This document shows, piece by piece, positions 44,086 through 56,489 of a stretch of 64,000 bases of DNA (the first letter of the stretch is position 1; each line of letters opens with the position of its first letter). Source of the stretch: Taxillus chinensis (Eukaryota; Streptophyta; Magnoliopsida; Santalales; Loranthaceae); the NCBI GenBank assembly GCA_023512835.1, contig CM042087.1, positions 52,074,265-52,138,264 of the forward strand, given 5' to 3'. The translations under genes were made by a program, and so were the position numbers. Below the pieces are notes generated by a model. It worked only from the letters and a program-made list of their open reading frames with translations. It ran no database searches and was not told the origin of the DNA.

Positions 44086-46286
44086 TGTAAAGATTCGTAT
44101 TTGGGTAGTTTTGAGAGAGCCATTCTATGGGAATGCAACTATCTAGAAGGTAGTGTAGTCGTCGATGTAAGCGTTTTGACTGTACTTGGGCCCGATTTCG
44201 AGTTGGGGCCCCGTTTGACCCGATTGTTGACTTTTCGGGGTTTATTGGTTGACTTTGCGTTTGGGCGGTCTTTGGGTGTAATAATATCTGTTTAGTGTTT
44301 TGCTCGTCATTTCGAGCGTTTTAACAGTAATTGGACTCAATTTGGAGTTCGGTGACATCGGGAGGTCAATTATTGCGTTCGGGAGATCAATTATTGCTGG
44401 GAGGCCAATTATTGGCAGCAGTATAAATAATTAAGAAACTGCATTATCCCTTTAATTTTGCTTGGTGCGTGCATGTTTGAGAAAGAGAGAGAAAGAGAGA
44501 AGGTGAAGAGCTTCACTTGGCGATTTTGGGGTGATTGGAGCTCGTGGATCGCAAATAATCTTCCAGGTAGGTGTCCTTGAACCTCTTATCTCGATTCTAT
44601 CTTGGAATATGCGTGAATTTATCATGAATTATGAATTTGAGCATGAACCCTAAGTTTTGGGGGAAACCCAATTTTGGGGTTAGATCTGATGATTTAGCAT
44701 AAAATCTGTGGTTAAGAACTGATTTATATCAGTTTGGGTACGTAATTTGGTACTCTATTTAGTAAAACGCGTGTTTGTGAGTGCCTGGGGGTTGATGGGT
44801 TGATTCCAGACGAAAATTTGGCCAAAAACGATGATGAACAGTAACCTGGGCGAACTGTAGGGTCAAAGTTCGTAGTCAGCAGCTTCGTAGTCAGCAGCTG
44901 TGGAGTCAGCCGCTTCGTTAGTCCGGATCAGTAGTCCGGAGTAGTTAGTCCGGATCAGTAGTCCGGATCAGCAACAGTGATCCGTAGCTTCGCTCCACAG
45001 CAGTGTATCCATAGCATCCATTCCGTAGCATCAATCCGCAGCAGTGTTCCGCAGCAATGCAACTGCATTGCACTGGACATTTACATTGTAAACCATTATG
45101 CCTTAGTATTTTAAGTTATAATGTAAATAACGAAATATCCCCCATTTGGATTCAAATAAAAATACTAGAAAATTAATTCCCACTCTTTCAAAATGTGAAA
45201 ATTGGGATTTAGTGTAAAATCTCGGAAAAACCCAAAAGTTCGTAGTGGTGAATTTTTGGAAAGTGGGGTTAGACATTTCAAAAAAAACCCCAAAAATCAG
45301 ATTATCTTATTTATGATATGGGAACCCAATGTCGGGACTTTTAATTTCAAGAAAATAGCTTCTATGGGTACTTCCTTCATAAATCAAGGATTGAGGATTT
45401 ACTTGTGAGGACTGGCTACAGTTTTAAAGGAAATGTTGAGAATGACATGCCATACTCATGTTAGTATGTTGGTGTGAGGTATTGGGGCATGGACTCCGTG
45501 ACTTGTTTGGGTTCTCACCGTGATGCACCGATGGTGCGATGTGGTTGACGGGGCAGGCATATGCGCCGATGGCAGGCCTGTGTGGCGACTGTGGCAAGGC
45601 ATATTGCGCTGTGCCGTGGCAGGCATATGCGCCGATGGCAGGCCGGTGTGGTGACTGTGTCCGGGCATATAGCGCTGTGGTAGGGCTGAGTGCCCTGAGC
45701 TGGGATCCTGTTGAGGATCGTGGACAAGCTGTCTGTGTGGGCGAGCTAGGTCCCGATGTTTGTTTGCAGGCGAGTCCTGATGATTGTGCACACTACACAG
45801 TGCACGAGTACACAGAGCATGTAGTATAGACTTGTATGTCTGCATGATGTGGAGTGTTGGGGTCACCTACTGAGCTTGTTGCTCACCCCTACTTGTTGTT
45901 TACCTTTTTTAGGTTTGACCCAAGACTAGTGGAGGACTTTCTTCCAGGAGGACGTGCCCACTACTCTGATGTATGATACAGTACTGTATTCTGTATTGTG
46001 TATTGTATTATGTTTGTATCCCGGACATGGGTCCATGGACAGTTGTATTTGCATGCTGTTTGTGATGTGATGTCTGTATGACTGTTTGACTTATTGTATG
46101 CATGATGACGTATGGGAAAGTACAGGATTACCCTTGATGTATGACTGTATAGGGTTGCATATTTGAGACAGCACCCGCGGTGTAGTCTCTATTGGTGCTA
46201 GTCACCAATCCCTTGACCCTTCGGATGCGGGCAAGGGGAAGTCATGTTCCTGGTTCTGGGTTTTCTTGGAATTTGGGGGCATGACA
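44086..46286 (+). repeat. A2 5' LTR (2,201 bp)
   Basis: It runs TGTAAAGATTCG to GGGCATGACA. TATAAATA is at 44422-44429, preceded by three CAATTATTG boxes (44367, 44388, 44406). TAGTCCGGATCAG repeats lie at about 44915-44975, and two GCAGGCATATGCGCCGATGG units at about 45555 and 45619. Confidence 0.96.
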
Positions 46287-46289
46287 AGT

Positions 46290-46301
46290 TGGTATCAGAG
46301 C
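46290..46301 (+). other. A2 primer-binding site
   Basis: TGGTATCAGAGC lies 3 bp after the LTR, identical to A1. Confidence 0.94.
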
Positions 46302-46777
46302 ATGGTTTAGTAGACCTAGGTTAGTGAGGGGTGGTTAATTGATTCCATGTGACTTGGAAAACTGTAGGGAGGGCGCCTGATCAACGCAGTCCTTACATGT
46401 GTTCTAGGTTATTTTGGTGTCAGTTAGATCATCCTAAGAGGATACATGGGGTGCATTTCTAGTGGTATGATTGTGTGCATATAGGGCACTAGATTGTCTT
46501 TGTTTGTGATGTGATTGCATTTGGTGCCAGGATGGCACGTGGCCGTGAGAACTAGGACTGGATATGGTGTACCCTATGGGGTGACACGATGCTATATGCA
46601 TGGTTGTGGACCTACGGGTCATGTGGTGTACCCTGATGGGGGACACGATGCTATATGCATGGTATGGACCTACGGGTCGTGTGGTGAGAACCTACGAGTC
46701 GAATGTGCCTTTGATGGTTGTTTGTGCTAGCAGTGCTAGTATTGATCGTTTCATTGTTTGTTGTTGTGGCCAGTGTG
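46302..46777 (+). other. A2 untranslated leader
   Basis: Equivalent to 3347-3822 in A1, with the same short tandem duplication around 46560-46690. No credible frame. Confidence 0.7.
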
Positions 46778-48365
46778 ATGGCACCACCGAGGAGAGTTGT
46801 CCGAGGCCAGGGTCCGGCAGAGGAGCCCACGATAGAGTCGAGGCACTAGGGGCAGCAGAGCCCACAGCAGAGATCGTCCGCTCCTGTTGTGGGACCTGAT
46901 TTGGCTCAGGTGTTGATTTAGTTGCAGAAGGCCATGCAGGGTATGTAGGGCTCGATGAGGGATATGGCTAGAGAGGTGGATGTGCTAAAGAGGCAACAAC
47001 AGCCTCAGCAGGCACCACAGCCTCAGCAGCAGGAGGCGAGGGTGGTGCAGGATGTGCATCAGCAGGAGGTCGTGATAGAGCCAGCACGACGAGGAGTGGA
47101 TTGGGTTGCACAGTTTTTGAAACATGCACCTAGGACTTTTGAGGATGGTTCATGGCCAGAGGTAGCCAAGGATTGGATTAGGTGGACAGAGGATATCTTT
47201 GATATGATTGGGGTGCCAGATGAGGAGCGGGTGCGAGTGGCAACGCACTATCTGTTGGGTATCCCACGCAGGTGGTGGGAATCCACGAGAGCTGTCCATG
47301 GCAGCCAGATGAGTTGGAGAGTGTTTGTTGAGCGCTTCTTTGGGGAGTATTTTCCCAGCTCGATACAGTATGCCCGACGGAGAGAGTATTATGAGCTTCG
47401 ACCAGGGTGGCCAGACGGTGGGTGAGTATGTGCAAGCCTTCACAGATTTAGGGCGGTTTGCTCTTGAGGCTTAGGAAAAGGAAGTTCGTAAGACGCAGGA
47501 TTTTATTCAGGGCTTGAGGCCATCTCTAAAAAGACAACTGGAACCGATGTAGTTGACCAGCTACCAGGAGGCGCTCGATAAGGCACTCATTATTGAGCGA
47601 GGTCAGGATCAAGCGAGAGCCCAGAGGCCAGGCGGTTCGGCAGGTTCGGGCAAGAAGAGATAGAGTGGGGAGAGTAGTGCCGCTCACCCTGAGAGGAGGC
47701 AAGTGCAGAGGGTTTCCAGCCAGACAGTGGGACCCCGTGAGAGTTCAGCCAGCAGGAGGCCAGGTACTTGTTGGAGTTGTGGTTTGACCGGGTATGTATC
47801 GAGAGACTGCCCAAGGAAAAGGATGACCAGTTTCCGATGCGGGAAAGTGGGGCATGGAGCTAAGGAATGTGTTACCCTTAGCTCAACCAGCAGTGTAGGC
47901 CCTCATCCGAGAGAGCAGGGACCGAGGAGTGGGGCTCCATCTCAGAGGTCAGTGCCGCCAACACAGAGCATGCAGATGCAACCTGCGGTGCAGCAGCCTC
48001 AGCGAGAGGCACCGGGTCATGTTGATCAGCGGGGCAAGGCCCCAATGGGCCAGGCTAGTGGTAGTGGGCCACGAGGGAGGACTTTTGCCCTCACCAGCAG
48101 AGAGGCAGAGGTTCCACCAGTGGACGAGGCAGGAGTAGGACCTTCAGTGGTGAGAGGTACCATTATCATTTCTCATACTATCTATTCAGTTTTGATTGAT
48201 ACTGGCGCTACCCATTCTTTTATTTCGTATGCTACGGTGATTGGGTTGGAGTTAGACCAGGGGACAGTTAGTCAGTCTCTGATGGTTGCTTCACCTTTGG
48301 GTGGAATTGTGATACTTGAGAGTATCTGTCGTGCTTGTTAGGTAACACTTGGGGGTGTTAACCTG
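46778..48365 (+). pseudogene. A2 gag and protease
   Basis: ATG at 46778 opens MAPPRRVVRGQG. In-frame TAG stops occur at 46847 (CAG in A1), about 46919 and 46946. The capsid is open from 46955 to about 47400 (FLKHAPRTFEDGSWPEVAKD, RRWWES, FFGEYFP). One extra base near 47405 shifts the frame; stops at 47472 (TGG in A1) and 47661 (CAG in A1) follow. Zinc knuckles (47770-47870): first with Tyr for His, second intact. Protease keeps DTGATHSF at about 48200. A TAG at 48339, shared with A1, sits in a Cys-X-Val context before the second half of protease. Confidence 0.92.
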
Positions 48366-49665
48366 TTGTGTGATTTGTATATCATGGAGTTAGATGATTT
48401 TGATGTTATCCTGGGTATGGACTGGTTGGTCTCTGTGGAGGCCAAGATTGATTGTTTCCGACGGTGCATGATGTTCCTCATGCCAGAGGGCACGCAGGGT
48501 GTCTTTGTGGGTGAGTGGACTGAGGAGGCATGCAGGTTGGGACCTTTGAGGCATGGGTGGGGTGATGTGACCCACCAGTTAGCCAACTTGACGTTGTTTG
48601 ACAGGAGGAGAGAGGGGAAGGCTGTTTTGCCACCCATCGTAGATCAGATGGCACCGATAGAGCTTAGAGAGCTCAAGAGACAGATAGATGACCTATTGGT
48701 ACGAGGCTTTATCAGGCGGAGTAGCTCACCGTGGGGCGCTCCAGTGTTGTTTACCAAGAAGGCGGATGGTTCACTTTGGCTGTGTATAGACTACCGGAAG
48801 CTGAACCAAGTGACTGTGAAGAACAGGTACCCATTATCGAGGATCGATGATATGTTCGATCAGTTTCGAGGTGCGAGATGGTTTTCCAAGATAGACTTGA
48901 GATTTGGATACCATCAGTTGAGGGTTAGGGAGGCAGATATCCCTAAGACTGCGTTTAGTTGTCGTTACGGGCATTATGAGTGGCTTGTGATGCCGTTTGG
49001 GCTCATGAATGCTTCAGCGGTGTTTATGGGATTGATGAACTAGGTGTTTGCTCCATATTTAGATATGTTTGTTGTGGTGTTCATCGATGATATTTTGGTC
49101 TATTCAGCGACCAAGAGGGAGCATGAGCAGCATTTGCAGGTTGTGTTGCAGACCTTGCGGGAGCATCGGTTATACGCGAAGTTCACGAAATGTGACTTCT
49201 GGTTGCAACAGGTGCACTTCTTGGGGCATGTGGTATCTTTGGAGGGTATCACAGTGGATCCTGAGAAAATCGAGGCGGTTATGTCGTGGAAGAGGCCCAC
49301 GAATGTGTTTGAGATTCGTAGCTTCCTTGGTTTGGCAGGCTACTATTGGAGGTTCGTGGAGGATTTTTCTATGTTGGCAGGTCCTATGACGAACCTGACC
49401 AGGAAGGGAGTTCCTTTCGTTTGGTGTGATGCATGTGAGAGTGCTTTCATGGCGCTGAAGGCACGATCGACCTCAGCACCTATCTTCATTCTTCCATAGG
49501 AGGGTGTGCCTTTCGAGGTGTATTGTGATGCTTCCAGGGTGGGACTTGGTTGTGTGCTGATGCAGACTCGGCAGGTGATTGCTTATGGATCTAGGCAGTT
49601 CAGACCACATGAGCAGAACTATCTCACGCATGATTTGGAGTTGGCTGCGTGATCTTTGCACTTAA
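48366..49665 (+). pseudogene. A2 reverse transcriptase and start of RNase H
   Basis: One frame from protease ([20 protein letters not shown]) through RT to RNase H, with stops at 49041 (shared with A1) and 49497 (CAG in A1). Compared with A1, exactly 111 nt (37 codons, equivalent to 5693-5803) are missing in frame between protease and RT, near 48648. Active site FIDDILVYS at about 49083-49110. At about 49646 one base is lost (GCAGTG>GCGTG) and the frame breaks. Confidence 0.93.
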
Positions 49666-50215
49666 GAGTCGGCAACATTATCTCCTTGGGGAGAAGTTTG
49701 TGGTGTATACGGACCACAAGAGCTTGCGATATATCTTCTCTTAGCGAGATCTGAACCTTAGGCGAGGCGGTGGGTGGAGTACCTGCGATTTCGGTTTGAT
49801 ATGATGTACACCCCTGGGAAGGGTAATGTCGTGGCAGATGCTCTGAGTAGGAAGAGCAGGGCCGTGGTGGCCCATTGTGCCATTAAAGAATGGGAGATGA
49901 TGGGTCAGTTGGAAGCAATGAGGTTGCAGATGGTGACCAGCGGGGGGCGAGGGACCCTCAATGTTGTTGTAGCAGTCCCCAGAGATGCGGCACGAGAGGA
50001 TCATAGAGGATCAGTGGGGACGTTGATTGTGAGGTCATCCGCGACCGGATTCAGGATCGGGAAAGCATCTTCTAATTGGACCGAGGATGCGGAGCGAGTC
50101 TTTGCGAGATAGGGGTAGATTGATAGTTCCCACTTCTCTTCAGGAGGAGGTTCTTCAGGAATTTCACTAGTCGAGGTTAGCTGTACATCCTGGTGGGACC
50201 AAGATATACCATGCC
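49666..50215 (+). pseudogene. A2 RNase H end and linker, heavily shifted
   Basis: It is homologous to 6820-7350 of A1 but carries at least nine local differences at CAG or CTG sites (for example TTGCAGTAT>TTGCGATAT, GAGCTGGC>GAGTCGGC). Reading frames are lost except FRFDMMYTPGKGNVVADALS at about 49790-49850. Some differences may be sequencing errors (see findings). Confidence 0.8.
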
Positions 50216-51423
50216 GTGAGGAGGCAGTTTTGGTGGCCAGGCCTGAAGAAGGCCGTTGCTGATTTTGTGAGGAGGTGTTTGACCTGTCAGCAGGTCAAGG
50301 CAGAGCACCTGAGATCAGCTGGTGAGTTGCAGTCATTGCCAGTGCCAGAGTGGAAATGGGACCACGTGACCATGGATTTTGTCACTGGACTTCCTCGTTC
50401 TAGGGGACACGACACTGTATGGGTTATTGTGGACCGATTAACCAAATTGGCGCATTTTATCGCGATTCGGGAGACGGACCCAGTGAGGACTTTGGGACAG
50501 AGGTACCTTGATGTTATTGTGCGGTTGCATGGAGTCCCATTGTCTATTGTATCTGACCGGGATGTGAGGTTTACATCTCAGTTTTGGAGACAACTGCAGC
50601 GAGCTTTGGGTACTAGGGTGAACCTTAGTACAGCCTTTCATCCGCAGACAGATGGTCAGTCGGAGCGGACGATTCAGACGCTTGACGATATGTTGCGTGC
50701 CTGTGTCCTAGATTTTGGAGGTTGTTGGGAGACTCACCTTCCTTTGGTGGAGTTCTCTTACAACAACAGTTATCAGGCCACGATTAGGATGGCTCCGTAT
50801 GAGGCGCTGTATGGGCGGCCTTGTAGATCACCCTTGTGTTGGGCACAGACTGGAGAGACAGCAGTTCTCGGTCCCGATGTAGTTCGAGAAACCACAGAGA
50901 TAGTGCAGTTGATTAGACAGCGTATGCTGACAGCACAGAGCAGGCAGAAGTCCTACGCGGACCAGAGGCGTCGACCCTTGCGGTTTGAGGTGGGGGACCA
51001 CGTATTTTTGCGGGTTTCGCCATGACGAGGGCATCAGAGGTTTGGACGTGGATCCAAAATTTCCCCTCGTTTTGTGGGGCCGTTTTAGGTTGTTGCCACT
51101 GTGGGCACAGTGGCTTATCAGTTAGCTTTGCCACCAGAGTTGGCGCGAGTACATGATGTGTTTCATGTGTCTCAGTTAAGGCGGTATCACCCTGATCCTT
51201 CTCATGTGTTGGACTATCGCGAGATAGACTTGGCTGATGATGGTGCCGTTGTTTAGCTGCCGGCACAGATTTTGGACAAGCGGGACCAGGTCTTGCAAGG
51301 CAAGACGATCCCACTAGTTCGGGTGTTATGGCGACATCGAGGCATGGAGGAGCAGACTTGGGAGAAAGAGATCCAGATGCGGGTTCTTCATCCTGAGCTG
51401 TTCGAGGATGATCAGTCCTGAGG
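50216..51423 (+). pseudogene. A2 integrase and chromodomain
   Basis: An open stretch of 269 codons (50216-51025) has the complete zinc pair CLTCQQ, WDHVTMDFVTGLP, SIVSDRDVRFTSQFW and QTDGQSERTIQTLDDML, so all three catalytic residues are present. A one-base change region near 51022 and stops near 51088 and 51254 break the chromodomain part (VLWRHRGMEEQTWEKEIQMR, FEDDQS about 51320-51420). It is the best-preserved integrase core in the A family here. Confidence 0.93.
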
Positions 51424-51702
51424 TGGGGAGGATGTGAGGACCTTCCCTGAGGTATGAGTTATGTTTTATGCATTTGTTTTGCATATGTTTGAGATGTGGT
51501 TTAGCTTGTTGATTGTTGGCATCTTGGCATCGTGTGAACCTTTTTGGCTTGTTGTGAGTTGCATTGCACCTGTGTGGTTGGTAATCAGGTTGATGATCAT
51601 ATTTTGTGTCTTGTTGTTGTGCGGTGCTTGAGCTTGGATTTTGCTATGTCTTTTGGGCATGTGTTTTATTTTCGAGGACGAAAAGTCCTAAGGTGGGGAG
51701 GA
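51401..51702 (+). other. A2 double polypurine motif and spacer
   Basis: Inner motif at 51401-51440 over the pol stop, true polypurine tract at 51671-51702 adjoining the LTR. The spacer of about 230 bp has no gene. Confidence 0.82.
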
Positions 51703-53824
51703 TGTAAAGATTCGTATTTGGGTAGTTTTGAGAGATAGCCATTCTATGGGAATGCAACTATCTAGACCGTAGTGTAGTCGTCGATGTGAGCGTTTTGACT
51801 GTACTTGGGCCTGATTTCGAGTCGGGGCCCCGTTTGACCCGATTGTTGACTTTTCGGGGTTTATTGGTTGACTTTGCATTTGGGCGGTCTTTTGGGTGTA
51901 ATAATATCTGTGTAGTATTGTGCTCGTCATTTCGAGCGTTTTGACAATAATTGGGCTCAATTTGGAGTTCGTGACCTCAGGAGGTCAATTATTGCGTTCG
52001 AGAGATCAATTATTGCTGGGAGGCCAATTATTGGCAGCAGTATAAATAATTAAGAAACTGCATTATCCCTTTAATTTTGCTTGGTGTGTGCGTGTTTTGA
52101 GAAAGAGAGAGAAAGAGAGAAGGTGAAGAGCTTCACTTGGCGATTTTGGGGTGATTGGAGCTCGTGGATCGCAAATAATCTTCCAGGTAGGTATCCTTGA
52201 ACCTCTTATCTCGATTCTGTCTTGGAATATGCGTGAATTTATCATGAATTATGAATTTGAGCATGAACCCTAAGTTTTGGGGGAAACCCAATTTTGGGGT
52301 TAGATATGATGATTTAGCATAAAACCTGTGGTTAAGAACTGATTTATATCAATTTGGGTACGTAATTTGGTACTCTGTTTAGTAAAACGCGTGTTTGTGA
52401 GTGCCTGAGGGTTGCTGAGTTGATTCCAGACGAAAATTTGGCCAAAAACGATGATGAACAGTAACCTGGGCGAACTGCAGGGTCGAAGTTCGTAGTCAGC
52501 AGCTGTGGAGTCAGCCGCTTCATTAGTCCGGATCAGTAGTCCGGAGCAGTTAGTCCGGATCAGTAGTCCGGATCAGCAGCAGTGATCCGTAGCTTCGCTC
52601 CGCAGCAGTGTATCCGCAGCATCCATTCCGCAGCATCAATCCGCAGCAGTGCAACTGCACTGCACTGGACATTTACATTGTAAACTATTATACCTAAGTA
52701 TTTTAACTTACAATGTAAATAACGAAATAACCCCCATTTGGATTCAAATAAAAATACTAGAAAAATTAATTCCCACTCTTTCAAAATGTGAAAATTGGGA
52801 TTTAGTGTAAAATCTCGGAAAAACCCAAAAGTTCGTAGTGGTGAATTTTTGGAAAGTGGGGTTAGACATCTCAGAAAAAACCCCAAAAATCAGATTATCT
52901 TATTTATGATATGGAAACCCAATGCCGGGACTTTTAATTTCAAGAAAATAGCTGCTATGGGTACTTTCTTCATAAATCAAGGATTGAGGATTTACTTGTG
53001 AGGACTTGCTACAGTTTTAAAGGAAATATTGAGAATGACATGCCATACTCATGTTAGTATGTTGGTGTGAGGTATTGGGGCATGGACTCCGTGACTTGTT
53101 TGGGTTCTCACCGTGAAGCACCGATGGTGCGATGTGGTTGACGGGGCAGGCATATGCGCCGATGGCAGGCCTGTGTGGCGACTGTGGCCGGGCATATTGC
53201 GCTGTGCCGTGGCAAGCATATGCGCCGATGGCAGGCCGGTGTGGCGACTGTGTCCGGGCATATAGCGCTGTGGTAGGGCTGAGTGCCCTGAGCTGGGATC
53301 CTGTTGAGGATCGTGGACAAGCTGTCCTGTGTGGGCAGGCTAGGTCCTGATGTTTGTTTGTGGCTGAGTCCTGATGATTGTGCACACTACACGGTGCACG
53401 AGTACACGAGCATGTAGTATAGACTTGTATGTCTCGCATGATGTGGAGTGTTGGGGTCACCTACTGAGCTTGTCGCTCACCCCTACTTGTTGTTTACCTT
53501 TTTTAGGTTTGACCCGAGACTAGTGGAGGACTTTCTTCCAGGAGGACGTGCCCACTACTCTGATGTATGATACAGTACTGTATTCTGTATTGTGTATTGT
53601 ATTATGTTTGTATCCGGGACATGGGTCCATGGACAGTTGTATTTGCATGCTGTTTGTGATGTGATGTCTGTATAATGTATGACTGTACAGGGTTGCATAT
53701 TTGAGACAGCACCCGCGGTGTAGTCTCTATTGGTGCTAGTCACCAACCCCTTGACCTTTCGGGTGCGGGCAAGGGGAAATCATGTTCCTGGTTCTGGGTT
53801 TTCTTGGAATTTGGGGGCATGACA
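51703..53824 (+). repeat. A2 3' LTR (2,122 bp)
   Basis: Same ends as the 5' LTR. TATAAATA 52041-52048; CAATTATTG at 51986, 52007 and 52025. It lacks about 40-80 bp of the 5' LTR in repeat tracts and near 53670. Confidence 0.96.
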
Positions 53825-53829
53825 AAAGC

Positions 53830-55286
53830 CTCCCAGGTAATCCCAAACATTGCCTCCCAGGCTCAGTGTTGTCTCTCAAGCACAATATTGCATCTCAGGC
53901 CCCGTATTGCCTTTCAGGCACAATATTGCCTCTCAGGCACAGTAACCTCTTTAGGTATGAACAAATCTCGCCTCTCAGGTCCTCAATAGTAGCTTCCCAT
54001 GCTTAACAAGGTTGCCTCATAGGCCCATGTGACCACTAGAGTTTCATAGCACTCCGTCTATAATAGAGACCAATCTCCACAAATCTATCCTCATGTCTTG
54101 ACCCAAGAGAGAGGATTTTCGTAGAAGGTGTTTTCTCATAATAAAAAGTTTCAGTAATAGTTCCCCATATCATAATTTAGATAACATAGTTTTTAGGGAT
54201 TTTTCTGAGAGGTCTAACCCACTTCGCAAATAGTCACCTTGAACCAAAACTGGGTTTTTCTGGGATTCAATGCTAATTTCCATTTTTCACATTTTCAAAG
54301 AGTGAGAATTTAATTTTCTAGTATTTTTCTTTGAATCCAAAAGGGGAGATATTTCCTTATTTACATTGTAACTTAAGTATAATACTTAAGTTACAATGTG
54401 AATAGGCATAAAGGTATACAATATAAATAGGTTCAATCCAGTGAAACTATATTTCAAACTGTATCTCATATCTCTATTTCGGATCTTCGCTTCGCGTCTC
54501 CCCTTCAAACCTTGGAACCTTACATTCGAACAACACATTCAAAAACACATATTCAAATCACACATTTGAATCACACATTCGAAATCACACATTCAAATCA
54601 CACATTCGAAAACACACATTCGAATAACACATTTGAAACCTCCAATTCTAGAGTTGATCCCATTGACCGTTCACTACCTTGAGGATCCGTCGAGTCCTCA
54701 ACCTCACAATTCGTTAATGTTATTGTTTATCGTTGTTTTAAGCCCGTTTCTCATTTGAATTCAACCCAACAAGCCCCAAACTCTCTAAAATCTCATAAAA
54801 CTCGTACCCAATACTACATATTAGGTTTTAATCACATATTATGCACTCAAGTCATAAGATTCAACCCAAAATTGGGGAAACTCCCAAAACTTAGGGTTCG
54901 TGACTCAAATTCTATGAATTTGGGGTAATCAACGATATATGAGTGAAGAATGAATCCCTACCTCGAATTTGGGCGATTTACGTTTGGATCGTCCAATCCC
55001 CTTTGCAAGCTCTTGGTTCCTCCTCATACGTTCTCTCTCTTTATCTATCTTCACGTACACTTACACACAACAACAAATGAAGGTTCCTTCCCTATTTTCT
55101 CTATTTATACTTCATTTAATTCCTTAAAATATCAAAATTACCCTCACAAGGCCTAGACTCCAAATCAAATCCAATTATAGTCAAAATGCTCCATTTGACG
55201 AGTACATTCCGTTCTAAATATTTTCATCCCTCGATATGCATTCCATCACATTGCTATCTCCCAGAACCTCAATATTGGTCATTACA
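53830..55286 (-). repeat. D2 5' LTR, outer part
   Basis: Follows the AAAGC duplication and ends ATTACA at 55286 before AATCA. Nearly identical to 33879-35335; palindrome at 54363-54399. Confidence 0.93.
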
Positions 55287-55291
55287 AATCA

Positions 55292-55357
55292 TGCCTTCAA
55301 CTCTGTGAAAGCAATCTCATATGTGTCAGACCAAAAGGAACTCTCTTCCTGGTCAAG
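55292..55357 (-). mobile_element. Element E, copy 2: RNase H fragment after D2
   Basis: Continues the E sequence interrupted at 39548 (reverse complement of A1 about 6565-6625). It ends in TCAAG at the F insertion. Confidence 0.87.
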
Positions 55358-56489
55358 TGATGGTCCCTCGGAGCCTAGAGGGGGGTGAATAGGCTCTTAT
55401 CGAAACTCTTTTTATTCTCTTATGACACAACACTTATCTAGTTAAGTGATAGAATCACTGCGGAAGATAACCAGATAGTGGAAGTATTTTGTTTTATTAT
55501 CAAAAGATAAATACAACAAAATAGAAGCAAGACTCTTTTACACTCTGTTTACAAAAGGATTCACACACTAGCCTATATTATGTCTTTGAACTCTTGTACA
55601 TACACAGGGTTGATTCAGGCTCGCTCGCACACACACGCTATTTCAAATGTACAAGTATGAATATTTATAAAAATATTCCTAAGAGACAACGTTGGAACTT
55701 GTAGTTCCAGAATGCGTTCAGCACTAACTATTCCTCGGTAATCTCTCTGCCTTGACTACTGTGGTTTGTGGAGATCAAGATCTTGGGTTTGAAGAGTATA
55801 AGTGCCTTTGTGAGTTCCCAAGTATAATTAAAGTTGTGTCCACATATCCGGGTGATCCACGTGTAAGATTCTTCAAGTTCTCAACGAGTTTGTCTTACAT
55901 TGGGACACCACGAGCTGATAACTTTAAATGCGGTAAGTTGAAGTAGCATCTTCTTGGTCCGGTTTAATTTTCCTTACTCCGTTGCTAATGAAGCTCGGAA
56001 CCTTACTCCGTGTCAGTAGTTGCTTACTCCGTATCTATTTGGTACTGGAATCCTTAGTCCGTGTCAGTGCTTCCTTACTCCGCATGTAAGTTCCTTACTC
56101 CGTACGAGTTTCTTACTCCGTGCGAGTTTAAAGGATCGGATGGCTTACTCCATACTAGCACATCCTTACTCCGCATGAGTGAGTGGTCCGGATTCCTTAC
56201 TCCGCATCTAGTTTCCTTACTCCGTGCGAATAAAGACTCGTGTCCTTATTCCGCATCAGTACTTCCTTACTCCGTATGTATGGGGGACTTGGTTATTTAC
56301 CAAGTGTTTGACGACACTCACTCTCGTCCGGATCAGGATTATGTATCCTGTCCTTAGCTTTGCTCTTACGAGTGTATCTCCAGATTAATAACATATCTTT
56401 TGCAATGATTAAAGACAAAACACAAAAGATCTCAAATCAAATTATATAGGGCTTTATTAGCATTATCCAATTCTGGGCTTGATCCAACA
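55358..56489 (-). mobile_element. Solo LTR F, copy 2, copia-like (1,132 bp)
   Basis: TGATGGTCCC...GATCCAACA with TCAAG on both sides (55353-55357, 56490-56494). Differs from copy 1 at few positions. Confidence 0.82.

Larger units (their letters stand above)
44086..53824 (+). mobile_element. Tekay-type gypsy element A, copy 2 (A2), complete
   Basis: A full-length structure of 9,739 bp: 5' LTR (44086-46286), primer site, gag-pol remnants, polypurine tract and 3' LTR (51703-53824), flanked by a perfect duplication AAAGC (44081-44085, 53825-53829). Coding parts are interrupted but less so than in A1 at several sites. Confidence 0.97.
39554..55286 (-). mobile_element. Tekay-type gypsy element D, copy 2 (D2), with A2 nested inside
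   Basis: Bounded by TGTCAC...ATTACA and a perfect duplication AATCA (39549-39553, 55287-55291) within the RNase H gene of E. The 3' LTR (39554-40968) is truncated and fused to RT. RT, protease and gag remain, with primer site and a 5' LTR split by A2. The two D2 LTRs differ clearly, at roughly the 10% level by eye, so D is much older than the duplication. Confidence 0.92.

Noticed and set aside
45500..45830. CRISPR-like regularity of GCAGGCATATGCGCCGATGG units
   Set aside because: Only two units about 64 bp apart inside a plant LTR; an ordinary LTR tandem repeat.
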